64,000 nucleotides of DNA, taken from the NCBI GenBank assembly GCA_963749895.1, contig CAVVOG010000003.1, forward strand, positions 992,001 to 1,056,000, in the 5' to 3' direction. The DNA is from AC-51 sp963749895. GTDB taxonomy: Bacteria > Actinomycetota > UBA4738 > HRBIN12. The translations under genes were made by a program, and so were the position numbers. Under the pieces are notes generated by a model, which searched no databases, was not told the origin of the DNA, and saw only the letters and a program-made list of their open reading frames with translations. This document shows positions 44,682-51,266 of this stretch, one piece after another. Position 1 is the stretch's first letter; every line of letters starts with the position of its first letter.

Positions 44682-44950
44682 GTGTCCCTCAACATCCTTT
44701 CCAGAAACGCCCTTAGCCTACCGACTTCGTCCGATCCCACACCCGCCCGCAGCGCTCGTCCGATCGCGCCCCGACGCAGCGCCGCGTCGACGCAGCCGGG
44801 GTCCCGATGGACGTACGCCCCTCGTCCTGGAGCCACCGCGCGCTCATCGACGTCGACCCGTCCGTCCGGTCCACGGACCAGGCGCAGCAGCGAGCCCTTC
44901 GGCGCCGTACCCCGGCACCCGACGCAGGTGCGGACCGGGGCCGACCCCAC
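44678..44950 (-). CDS. ylxR: YlxR family RNA-binding protein
   Basis: 90 residues with R-T-C-V-G-C-R near the N-terminus and G-R-G-A-Y-V-H in the middle, the DUF448 signatures. The family binds RNA and modulates RNase P or transcription of nearby genes in some species. The GTG start lies one base beyond the nusA stop. The nusA–ylxR–infB order is classical. Confidence 0.92.
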   Translation of the reverse strand: MGSAPVRTCVGCRGTAPKGSLLRLVRGPDGRVDVDERAVAPGRGAYVHRDPGCVDAALRRGAIGRALRAGVGSDEVGRLRAFLERMLRDT

Positions 44951-44951
44951 C

Positions 44952-46001
44952 TCAGCCCTCCGCGGGAGCCTCCGGCGTGGAGGCCTGCGTCTCGGACTTG
45001 ATGTCGATCCGCCACCCCGTGAGCCGCGCCGCGAGGCGCGCGTTCTGGCCCTCCTTGCCGATCGCGAGGGACAGCTGATAGTCGGGGACGATCACCTGCG
45101 CGGTCTGGGAGTCCGGATCGATCCGGACCTCCTTGACCTTCGCCGGCTGGAGCGCATTCGCCACGAGCTCGGCGGGGTTGTCGGACCACGGGACCACGTC
45201 GATCTTCTCGCCGCGGAGCTCCGTGACCACGTTGCGGACGCGCGAACCCTTCGGCCCCACGCACGCACCGACGGGATCGACCGCGGGTTCGTACGAGAAC
45301 ACCGCGATCTTCGAGCGGTGCCCGGGCTCGCGCGCGACGCCCTTGATCTCGACGACGCCGTCCTCGATCTCGGGCACCTCGAGCTCGAACAGCTTCTTCA
45401 GCAGTCCGGGGTGGGTCCTCGACACGACGATCTGCGGGCCCTTCGCGCCGCGCCTGACCTCCGTGATGAACGCCTTGAGCCGCTCGCCGTTGCGGTACGG
45501 CTCGGAGGGGACCTGTTCCGCCTGCGGCAGGAGCGCCTCGACCTTGCCCAGGTCGAGCAGCGTGTAGCGACGTTCGGACTGCTGCACGATGCCCGTGACG
45601 ATGTCGCCCTCTCGACCGGCGAACTCCTCGTAGGTCATCTCGCGCTCGGCGTCGCGGAGCTTCTGGAAGATCACCTGCTTGGCGGTCTGGGCGCCGATCC
45701 GTCCCTTGAAGTCCTCGGCGACCTCGACCTCCTCCTCGGAACGGATCTCCATCACGAGGGTCTCGCCGTCCTCCGCCTCGACCTCGTCGAGCACCTGCTG
45801 GAACATCCGCATCTCACCGGTCTCGGGGTCGATCTCGGCGCGGAACCCGACGAAATCGTCGTCGGCGGTGGGGTTCTCCTGCTTCCAGGCGGACTTGTAG
45901 GCGGCGGCCATCGCCTCCTCCAGGCCCTGGAGGATGGTCTCGAACGCGATGCCCTTCTCGCGCTCCAGTTCCCGGAGCGCCGCGATCATCTCTGCGTTCA
46001 T
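44952..46001 (-). CDS. nusA: transcription termination/antitermination factor NusA
   Basis: 349 residues: N-terminal RNAP-binding domain (1–~125), S1 domain (E-G-D-I-V-T-G-I-V-Q-Q), KH1 (V-G-A-C-V-G-P-K-G-S-R-V-R) and KH2 (A-I-G-K-E-G-Q-N-A-R-L-A-A-R-L). There are no C-terminal acidic repeats, as in Gram-positive NusA. The ATG overlaps the rimP stop as ATGA. Since NusA promotes pausing and hairpin-dependent termination, it may act on the terminator upstream of rimP (46483–46505). Confidence 0.96.
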   Translation of the reverse strand: MNAEMIAALRELEREKGIAFETILQGLEEAMAAAYKSAWKQENPTADDDFVGFRAEIDPETGEMRMFQQVLDEVEAEDGETLVMEIRSEEEVEVAEDFKGRIGAQTAKQVIFQKLRDAEREMTYEEFAGREGDIVTGIVQQSERRYTLLDLGKVEALLPQAEQVPSEPYRNGERLKAFITEVRRGAKGPQIVVSRTHPGLLKKLFELEVPEIEDGVVEIKGVAREPGHRSKIAVFSYEPAVDPVGACVGPKGSRVRNVVTELRGEKIDVVPWSDNPAELVANALQPAKVKEVRIDPDSQTAQVIVPDYQLSLAIGKEGQNARLAARLTGWRIDIKSETQASTPEAPAEG

Positions 46002-46462
46002 GCCCTGCTCCCCTTCAGTTCCGCGTCCCAGTCGGCGACGGTCCTCGCCGAGGTCACCGCGTCGAGCGCCACCGTGCGCTCCACGCCGTCGACCTCGATC
46101 GTGACGGTCGCGTCGTCGGCCGCGACGAGCGTGCCCGCGTGCACCCGCGCGCCTTCGACCGGATCGCTCGTCTTCACCTTCACCTGCGTCCCCACGAACC
46201 GCCGGAACTGCGCCGGCGTCTTCAGCGGACGCTCGATCCCGGGCGAGCTGACCTCCAGCTCGTAGCGCCCGCGACCGAAGTCTTCGAGGTCCAGCCGTCG
46301 CGACACCTTCTCGGAGAGCGCCGAAAGCGCTTCGAGATCCATGTCCTCGCGGTCGACCGTCACCCGGAGGATCTGGCGCCCGCCCTCGCGGCGGAACACC
46401 ACTTCCACCAGTTCGTAGCCGGCCCCCTCGACGACGGGCCGGAGCAGCGTCTCCGCCTCCAT
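45998..46462 (-). CDS. rimP: ribosome maturation factor RimP
   Basis: 154 residues. N-terminal alpha/beta domain with Y-E-L-V-E-V-x-F-R-R-E-G-G, then D-x-E-x-L-S-x-x-x-R-R-L-D and Y-x-L-E-V-S-S-P-G-I-E-R-P-L, and a C-terminal SH3-like domain. It assists 30S assembly. AGGAGGTGGG is the SD. This SD repeats the 5' arm of the terminator just upstream. Confidence 0.94.
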   Translation of the reverse strand: MEAETLLRPVVEGAGYELVEVVFRREGGRQILRVTVDREDMDLEALSALSEKVSRRLDLEDFGRGRYELEVSSPGIERPLKTPAQFRRFVGTQVKVKTSDPVEGARVHAGTLVAADDATVTIEVDGVERTVALDAVTSARTVADWDAELKGSRA

Positions 46463-46482
46463 CCGGTCCCACCTCCTCGAAG

Positions 46483-46505
46483 AAAAAGGTGGGCGCGCGC
46501 CCACC
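46483..46505 (-). terminator. intrinsic terminator in the rimP–nusA leader
   Basis: Read leftwards: GGTGGGCGCGCGCCCACC (46505→46488), a perfect 18-bp palindrome, followed directly by TTTTT (46487–46483). This is the only hairpin I found in the window with a proper U-tract. It stands 9 bases upstream of the rimP SD. Its 3' arm (CCCACCT in RNA sense) can also pair with AGGTGGG of the SD region (46468–46474). Confidence 0.75.
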
Positions 46506-46539
46506 TCCGGCTCGTGCAACGGTACGTCTGTCGTTGGGG

Positions 46540-46545
46540 AGTATA
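46540..46545 (-). promoter_or_regulatory. -10 hexamer TATACT upstream of the rimP leader terminator
   Basis: TATACT is the best -10 match in the window and would start transcription about 28 bases before the terminator stem. No good -35 is seen 16–18 bases upstream. Confidence 0.45.
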
Positions 46546-46569
46546 GCGGAGGCCGTCCCGCGGAGCCGC

Positions 46570-47787
46570 TCAGGGCAGTCGATCGAGGCCCGCGAGGATC
46601 TCCTCGGGGAGGTCGGTCAAGGCGACGGAGGCGGTGTCGCCGGTGTGGCGGAGCGTCAGATCGCCCAGGCCGTCGGCGACACCGCGGGTTCCCACCGTCG
46701 CCCGCAGCGGCGACCCGAGCAGGTCGGCGTCGGCGAACTTGCGCCCGGCCCGCTCGACCCGGTCGTCGAGGTAGACCGTGGCGCCGCCCGCCTCGAGCGC
46801 GTCGTGGAGGTCGGCGGCTGCGGCCGCGGCCCGGGTGTCGTCGGGCGTGACCAGCACGACCGTCACCGCGAACGGGGCGAGCGCCCGCGGCCACACCGGC
46901 CCCTTCTCGTCGGCGCACCGGACGGCGGTCGCCCGGACGAGCGCCTCGGGGTCGACCACGCTATCGCGGGCGACCACGAGCCCCCGGCGGGCCTGCAAGG
47001 GCGTCCCGCACGCCGGACACGGGTCGCCCTCGCGTGCGGGCACGAGGTCGGCCCAGGTGTCGACGGCCACATCGCGGCCGATCACGAGCCCCTTCACGTG
47101 GTGATCGTCGAGGTTCGCTCCGGCCGCCCACGCCCCGCGGGAGGCGACGCCGTGATCGGCCACGACCGTCGCCCCCGGATGGTCGTGGGGACCCATGAAC
47201 CCCTTGGAAAGCTCGCGACGGGCGAAGCCGTCCTCGTCGAGCCGCGCGAGCGTCCCCGGCGCGACCACCGCGGCGAGCTTGCCCTCGTCGACGGCACGGT
47301 CCCCGGGCACGATCGCGAGGAGCAGGGCCCCGTCGACCTCGTAGGCCATCGTCTTGAGGTTCGCCTCGACCGGCAGGCCGAGCGCCTCGGCCGCCGTCTT
47401 CATCGTGGTCGCCCCGGGCGTCGGCACGACCTCGAGGACCGCTGAGCCGTCCGGCGGCACGGGCTCGGGAACCCGGCGGGAGGCCGCCGAAAGGGTGGCG
47501 GCGTCTCCGCACGATGGGCAGACGAGCAGCCGTAAGTCGCCCTCGTCGATCGTCACGACCGAGAGCGACGCGTCCGCGTCGCGGGCCGCGATCACGTCGA
47601 GGCCGACCGCCGCGGGGTCGAGCGAGCTTGCACGCTCGAACACACGCTCTCCGAGCCAGGTCCGCTCGAGCGACCCGTCGACGTTGCGGACGAGGTACCC
47701 GCCACGGACCAAGAGGCGGTCGGCCTCGCCGCGGACGCCCGCAGGCGCATCGCGGAGCGTGGCGATCGTGTGCTCGGTGGCGCGCAT
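46570..47787 (-). CDS. ProRS-derived protein lacking the catalytic core; editing and anticodon domains kept
   Basis: 405 residues against about 570 for bacterial prolyl-tRNA synthetase. Residues 1–55 match the ProRS N-terminus (x-T-L-R-D-A-P-A). The sequence then jumps to the segment before the editing domain (E-G-D-L-R-L-L-V-C-P-S-C-G-D-A-A, 82–97): class II motifs 1 and 2 are gone. The INS editing domain (118–240) is complete, with Lys145, Asp211 and His229/230 at positions I align with E. coli K279, D350 and H369. Motif 3 (M-G-C-Y-G-I-G-V-x-R) is missing after G-D-P-C-P-A-C-G. The anticodon domain resumes at W-P-R-A-L-A-P-F (299–306) with L-D-D-R-x-E-R-x-G-x-K-F-A-D-A-D-L-L-G. It cannot activate proline; it may clear mischarged Ala-tRNA(Pro). 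Confidence 0.85.
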   Translation of the reverse strand: MRATEHTIATLRDAPAGVRGEADRLLVRGGYLVRNVDGSLERTWLGERVFERASSLDPAAVGLDVIAARDADASLSVVTIDEGDLRLLVCPSCGDAATLSAASRRVPEPVPPDGSAVLEVVPTPGATTMKTAAEALGLPVEANLKTMAYEVDGALLLAIVPGDRAVDEGKLAAVVAPGTLARLDEDGFARRELSKGFMGPHDHPGATVVADHGVASRGAWAAGANLDDHHVKGLVIGRDVAVDTWADLVPAREGDPCPACGTPLQARRGLVVARDSVVDPEALVRATAVRCADEKGPVWPRALAPFAVTVVLVTPDDTRAAAAAADLHDALEAGGATVYLDDRVERAGRKFADADLLGSPLRATVGTRGVADGLGDLTLRHTGDTASVALTDLPEEILAGLDRLP

Positions 47788-47796
47788 CGGCTCGGC

Positions 47797-47802
47797 ACGC
47801 TA
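47797..47802 (-). promoter_or_regulatory. -10 hexamer TAGCGT of the ProRS-derived gene
   Basis: TAGCGT lies 9 bases before ATG 47787 with no SD, suggesting leaderless expression. It is divergent from the trp leader promoter 11 bases away. Confidence 0.4.
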
Positions 47803-47812
47803 CCAGCCGTCG

Positions 47813-47842
47813 TTGACGCACCCTTCGACACCGTGCCACCAT
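47813..47842 (+). promoter_or_regulatory. candidate trp promoter
   Basis: TTGACG (47813–47818) matches the -35 consensus at five of six positions; CACCAT (47837–47842) 18 bases later is a weak -10. Transcription would begin about 3 bases before the leader-peptide ATG. Confidence 0.45.
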
Positions 47843-47851
47843 CGCCGTCCG

Positions 47852-47893
47852 ATGTCGACGCGGCAGAGCTGGTGGTGGCCCCAGGGCTCGTGA
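47852..47893 (+). CDS. trpL: trp operon leader peptide
   Basis: A 13-codon frame encoding MSTRQSWWWPQGS, with three consecutive Trp codons (47870–47878), 94 bases before trpE. Tandem Trp codons in a short frame before trpE are the hallmark of ribosome-mediated attenuation. The stop codon lies inside the 5' arm of the antiterminator. No SD is visible, fitting a leaderless start from the promoter just upstream. Confidence 0.85.
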   Translation: MSTRQSWWWPQGS

Positions 47894-47964
47894 GCCTGGT
47901 GCCACCGCGCGACGCCGCACCCGCATCACCCACGAGCCCCGGGCCCCCAGGTCCGGGGTTCTCG
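47884..47964 (+). promoter_or_regulatory. trp attenuator
   Basis: GGGCTCGTG (47884–47892) can pair with CACGAGCCC (47931–47939): antiterminator. Alternatively CGAGCCCCGG (47933–47942) pairs with CCGGGG-tt-CTCG (47953–47964): terminator-like stem with only a short T-run. The Trp-codon region GGTGGC can also pair with GCCACC near 47900–47906. The last arm (TCTCG, 47960–47964) could instead pair with CGAGA (47971–47975), which overlaps the trpE SD. Confidence 0.7.
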
Positions 47965-47987
47965 CGTTTCCGAGAGGATGTGACCCG

Positions 47988-49463
47988 ATGGAGCTGCAGA
48001 TCCGACCCGACCGGGACGAGTTCGACCGCCTCGCGGCCGACTGGCCGCTGGTCCCCGTCTGGGCGGAGCTGCTCGCCGACGTCGCCACCCCCGTGGGCCT
48101 GTTCGACGCCGTCGCCGGCGACGGCCCCGGGATCCTGCTCGAGTCGGTCGAGCGCTCGGAGCGCTGGGGCCGCTACTCGTTCGTCGCCGGCGATCCGGCG
48201 GCGACCCTCGTGGTCGACCGCGACGGCGCCCGACTCGAGGACGTCGCGCGTGACCTCCCGGCGGTCCCGGACGCGGAACCTCGCGAGGCCCTGACCCTGT
48301 TCGCCCACGCGCTCCGGGGACCGCGGCTCCCCGACCTCCCGCCGCTCACCGGAGGGCTGATGGGGATGCTCGCGTACGAGGCCGCCGGCCTCCTCGACGG
48401 ACATCCCGCCCCGCGCGCCGACGATGCGCCGTGCCCGCCGATCTCGCTGCTCGTGATCGACCGCGCCGTCGTGTTCGATCACTGGCGCCAGCGGATCGTG
48501 CTGGTGGCCCACGCCCCGGCCGGCGGCTACGACGACGCCGTGGCCGCGCTCGGCGAGCTCGCCCGGAAGATCGCCGGCGCCACCCCCCCGCCGATCGCCC
48601 AGATGGGCTCGCCCGATCTGGCCGACGGCGACCCGAACATGCCCGATCAGCGCTACCGCGACACCGTCGCCACCTTCAAGGAGCACATCCTCGCCGGCGA
48701 CATCTTCCAGGGCGTCCCCTCGCGTCGGGTCTCGTTCCCGGCGCCCGGGGGCGGCTTCCCGATCTACCGGCGTCTGCGGGTCACGAACCCCGCGCCCTAC
48801 ATGTTCTATCTCCGGCTGGGTTCGATGGAGCTCGCCGGCTCCTCACCCGAGCCGCTCGTGCGCGTCGAAGGCCGCCGCGTCTCGACCCGCCCGATCGCCG
48901 GCACCCGTCCCCGCGGCCAGACCGAGGTCCGCGACCGCCTCCTGGAGCACGAGCTGCTCGCCGACCCGAAGGAGCAGGCCGAGCACGCGATGCTCGTCGA
49001 CCTCGCCCGTAACGACCTCGGGCGCGTCTGCGTCCCCGGCTCGGTCCGCCCGACCGAGCTGATGCAGGTCGAGCGGTTCACGAAGGTGATGCACATCGTC
49101 TCGACCGTGGAGGGCGAGCTCCGCGAGGACCAGCACGCCCTCGACGCGCTCGCCGTGACCTTCCCCGCCGGCACCGTCACCGGCGCCCCGAAACGCCGAG
49201 CGATGGAGCTGATCGCCGAGCACGAGCCGACCCCCCGCGGCCCCTACGCCGGCGCGGTCGGGTACCTCACGTTCGCCGGCGACCTCGACTTCTGCATCAC
49301 GATCCGCACCGCGGTCGTCACCGACGGCGTCGTGAGCGTCCAGGCCGGCGCCGGCGTCGTCGCCGACTCCGACCCCGAGACCGAGCTCCGCGAGACGAAG
49401 GCGAAGGCCGCCGGTCTGATCCCGGCCGTGGCGCCGGCAGGCGCGAAGGAGACCGCCCGATGA
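47988..49463 (+). CDS. trpE: anthranilate synthase component I
   Basis: 491 residues. N-terminal feedback site L-L-E-S (50–53) in G-I-L-L-E-S-V-E, then the chorismate-binding domain with I-A-G-T-R-P-R-G, E-H-A-M-L-V-D-L-A-R-N-D-L-G, G-A-P-K-R-R-A-M-E-L-I and G-A-V-G-Y. It makes anthranilate from chorismate and ammonia supplied by TrpG. Its stop overlaps the trpG start. The control is by the attenuator just upstream; trpDCFBA are not in the window. Confidence 0.96.
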   Translation: MELQIRPDRDEFDRLAADWPLVPVWAELLADVATPVGLFDAVAGDGPGILLESVERSERWGRYSFVAGDPAATLVVDRDGARLEDVARDLPAVPDAEPREALTLFAHALRGPRLPDLPPLTGGLMGMLAYEAAGLLDGHPAPRADDAPCPPISLLVIDRAVVFDHWRQRIVLVAHAPAGGYDDAVAALGELARKIAGATPPPIAQMGSPDLADGDPNMPDQRYRDTVATFKEHILAGDIFQGVPSRRVSFPAPGGGFPIYRRLRVTNPAPYMFYLRLGSMELAGSSPEPLVRVEGRRVSTRPIAGTRPRGQTEVRDRLLEHELLADPKEQAEHAMLVDLARNDLGRVCVPGSVRPTELMQVERFTKVMHIVSTVEGELREDQHALDALAVTFPAGTVTGAPKRRAMELIAEHEPTPRGPYAGAVGYLTFAGDLDFCITIRTAVVTDGVVSVQAGAGVVADSDPETELRETKAKAAGLIPAVAPAGAKETAR

Positions 49464-50026
49464 TCCTCGTCGTCGACCACTACGACTCGTTCACCTACAA
49501 CCTCGTCCAGCTCGTCGAGTCGCTCGGCCGCGACACGACGGTCGTGAAGTCGGACGAGAAGCCCGCCGACGAGTTGGTCACCCTCGAGCCCGAGGCGGTG
49601 ATCCTCTCCCCCGGCCCCGGCCACCCCCGCGACGCCGGCTGCTTCACCGAGCTGCTCGACACCCTGCCCGCCACGACCCCCGTGCTCGGCGTGTGCCTCG
49701 GCCACCAGGCCCTCGGCCTGCAGTGCGGCGGCACGGTCGACCGCGCCGCCCCGGTCCACGGCAAGGCCTCGCTCGTCTACCACGAGGGCCGCGGGATCCT
49801 CGAGGGCGTCACCGTCCCGTTCGAGGCGGGCCGCTACCACTCGCTCGTCGTCGAACGCGACGACCTGCCCGAGGAGCTCGAGCTCACCGCCTGGACCGAG
49901 GACGGTCTCGTGATGGCCGCCCAGCACCGCGAGCTGCCGCGGTTCGGCGTCCAGTTCCACCCCGAGAGCATCCTGACCCCCGAGGGCCCCAGGATCGTCG
50001 AGAACTTCCTGCGCCTCGCGAGCTGA
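49460..50026 (+). CDS. trpG: anthranilate synthase component II, glutamine amidotransferase
   Basis: 188 residues of the class I amidotransferase family. Triad: Cys79 in G-V-C-L-G-H-Q, His and Glu in F-H-P-E-S near residue 169. N-terminal D-x-Y-D-S-F-T-Y-N-L and S-P-G-P-G-H-P are TrpG/PabA signatures. It could also serve aminodeoxychorismate synthase, as in Bacillus. ATGA overlap with trpE; the operon ends here, 9 bases from a convergent gene. Confidence 0.95.
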   Translation: MILVVDHYDSFTYNLVQLVESLGRDTTVVKSDEKPADELVTLEPEAVILSPGPGHPRDAGCFTELLDTLPATTPVLGVCLGHQALGLQCGGTVDRAAPVHGKASLVYHEGRGILEGVTVPFEAGRYHSLVVERDDLPEELELTAWTEDGLVMAAQHRELPRFGVQFHPESILTPEGPRIVENFLRLAS

Positions 50027-50035
50027 CGGGTTCGG

Positions 50036-50494
50036 TCAAGGTTGCCGGGTACCCTGCTCCGCGCACTCGCGACCGACGCGTTCGATCCTGAGGAGCATCG
50101 CGGCAGACGGCGTCACCTTGCCGCTCGCGTAGGTGCTCAGTCGGGGCGCGCTGGTCCCCACCATCTCCGCGAACCTCGCGCTGGTGAGACCCGATCTGGC
50201 CACGGCCTCCCGTACCCTCGCGGCGGCCTCCCGTCGATCGGCACGATCCGCGTCGGCGCGCGCCCGATCGATCGCGAGGGAGAAGAGCATGCTCACCTGG
50301 TCCGGCTCGCGATACGAGAGGTACCGCTCGACCCGACGCGCCACCCGTCCCCACGGCGAACGGCGGATCTCGGCGAAGACGGGCTTCCAGTCCGACACGA
50401 GGCCCCTGTCGATCACGATGACGAGCGCTTCGTAGGGCCAGGTGCGGACGTCGTCGGTCGGGGACGCGTCGACGTTGCGGAACTCGACCGGCAT
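50036..50494 (-). CDS. XRE-type HTH protein paired with a nucleotidyltransferase
   Basis: 152 residues. The C-terminal HTH (about 95–145) reads S-G-L-T-S-A-R-F-A-E-M-V-G-T-S-A-P-R-L-S-T-Y-A-S with a conserved G-K-V-T-P-S-A end. The N-terminal domain (W-P-Y-E-A-L-V-I-V-I-D-R-G, then S-P-W-G-R-V-A-R-R-V-E) recurs with this HTH in Actinomycetota but has no known function. The ATG shares one base with the upstream stop. By layout it could be the antitoxin/repressor of a two-gene module binding the palindrome at 51185–51198. Confidence 0.7.
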   Translation of the reverse strand: MPVEFRNVDASPTDDVRTWPYEALVIVIDRGLVSDWKPVFAEIRRSPWGRVARRVERYLSYREPDQVSMLFSLAIDRARADADRADRREAAARVREAVARSGLTSARFAEMVGTSAPRLSTYASGKVTPSAAMLLRIERVGRECAEQGTRQP

Positions 50495-51174
50495 CAGACC
50501 GCACCCGCCAGCTCGAGCGCCAGCGACCGGCACGTATCGACGACATCGCCCCACCGGTGGTAGCGCTCGTCCAAGCCCTTGTACCGGGGCAGCTCTTCGA
50601 TGACGTCGCGGTCCCGCGGGCTCGGATCCGCGAGAGCGATCACCAGCGACGTCAGGACCGAGCCCTCCTCCTCCGACCGGTCGGCGTAGTAGGCGTCGAT
50701 CCCGGACAGCGTCTCGACGGCCGCTCCTTGTCCGAGGTGGTCCGCCAGCGCGACCACGTCCAGGTAGTCGCGGACGACGTTACGCTGCACGACGAGGTAC
50801 GCCTTCACCCGCAGGGTCTCGGCTGCGGTCGGCGCGACCACGACCGCGCCGTCGCCGACCTCCACCTCACAGATCTCGAGAGGCCGCGTGCGCCGCATCT
50901 GGCGCAGACCGGCTTCGATGCCCCCCAGCCGACCCATGATGGTGAACGGAGGCTTGGAGGCCCGCACCGACGTCGCCCACCCCTCCGTCGCCTCCACGGC
51001 TTCGAGCACCGACTCGTACCGCTCGACGAGATCGGCGAGCACGTGGGGGTGATCGAAAGAGTCCCGATGACCGGCATGCAGCGCGGCCGCTGCCCCGCCG
51101 ACGAGGACGGCGTCGGGCACGACCCCCTGGAGCCTGGCCGCCGAGATGAGAACCCGTTCCAACGTGCCGCCCAT
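50494..51174 (-). CDS. nucleotidyltransferase-fold protein (AbiEii/MNT-like)
   Basis: 226 residues. The N-terminus L-V-G-G-A-A-A-A-L-H-A-G-H-R-D-S-F-D-H-P-H-V follows the G-G-x(5)-H-x(3)-R-x-S-x-D-x-D pattern of minimal nucleotidyltransferases, but the second acidic residue appears as His. A third acidic position may be E in I-C-E-V-E-V. The helical C-terminus has L-V-V-Q-R-N-V-V-R-D-Y-L-D-V-V-A-L, like AbiEii/DUF1814 proteins that carry K-x-x-x-x-x-R-D-x-x-D-x-x-x-L. Function uncertain: possible toxin or defence enzyme. Probably leaderless (TGATAA, 51184–51189). Confidence 0.68.
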   Translation of the reverse strand: MGGTLERVLISAARLQGVVPDAVLVGGAAAALHAGHRDSFDHPHVLADLVERYESVLEAVEATEGWATSVRASKPPFTIMGRLGGIEAGLRQMRRTRPLEICEVEVGDGAVVVAPTAAETLRVKAYLVVQRNVVRDYLDVVALADHLGQGAAVETLSGIDAYYADRSEEEGSVLTSLVIALADPSPRDRDVIEELPRYKGLDERYHRWGDVVDTCRSLALELAGAV

Positions 51175-51183
51175 CGACGGTGC

Positions 51184-51210
51184 TTATCAGATCTGATATG
51201 ACTCGTGCAA
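51184..51210 (-). promoter_or_regulatory. promoter/operator of the nucleotidyltransferase–HTH pair
   Basis: The 14-bp perfect palindrome TATCAGATCTGATA (51185–51198) lies between a -35-like TTGCAC (51205–51210) and overlaps a -10-like TGATAA (51184–51189) that ends 9 bases before the ATG. A dimeric HTH protein binding here would block the promoter. Confidence 0.55.
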
Positions 51211-51266
51211 GCACCGGGATCAGAGCGCGTCCGAAGCAGGGGTTCGCGTCAGGTCGTGTCGTTGAG

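Noticed and set aside
46570..47787. Ordinary proS or a simple frameshifted pseudogene
   Set aside because: The catalytic motifs are missing, so it is not a normal ProRS. The frame is uninterrupted and both losses are in frame, with editing residues kept, so decay by frameshift does not explain it. Recent in-frame deletion cannot be excluded without relatives.
51185..51198. Phage attachment site or IS inverted repeat
   Set aside because: The palindrome is single, fits a promoter operator, and no integrase, transposase or direct repeat is nearby.
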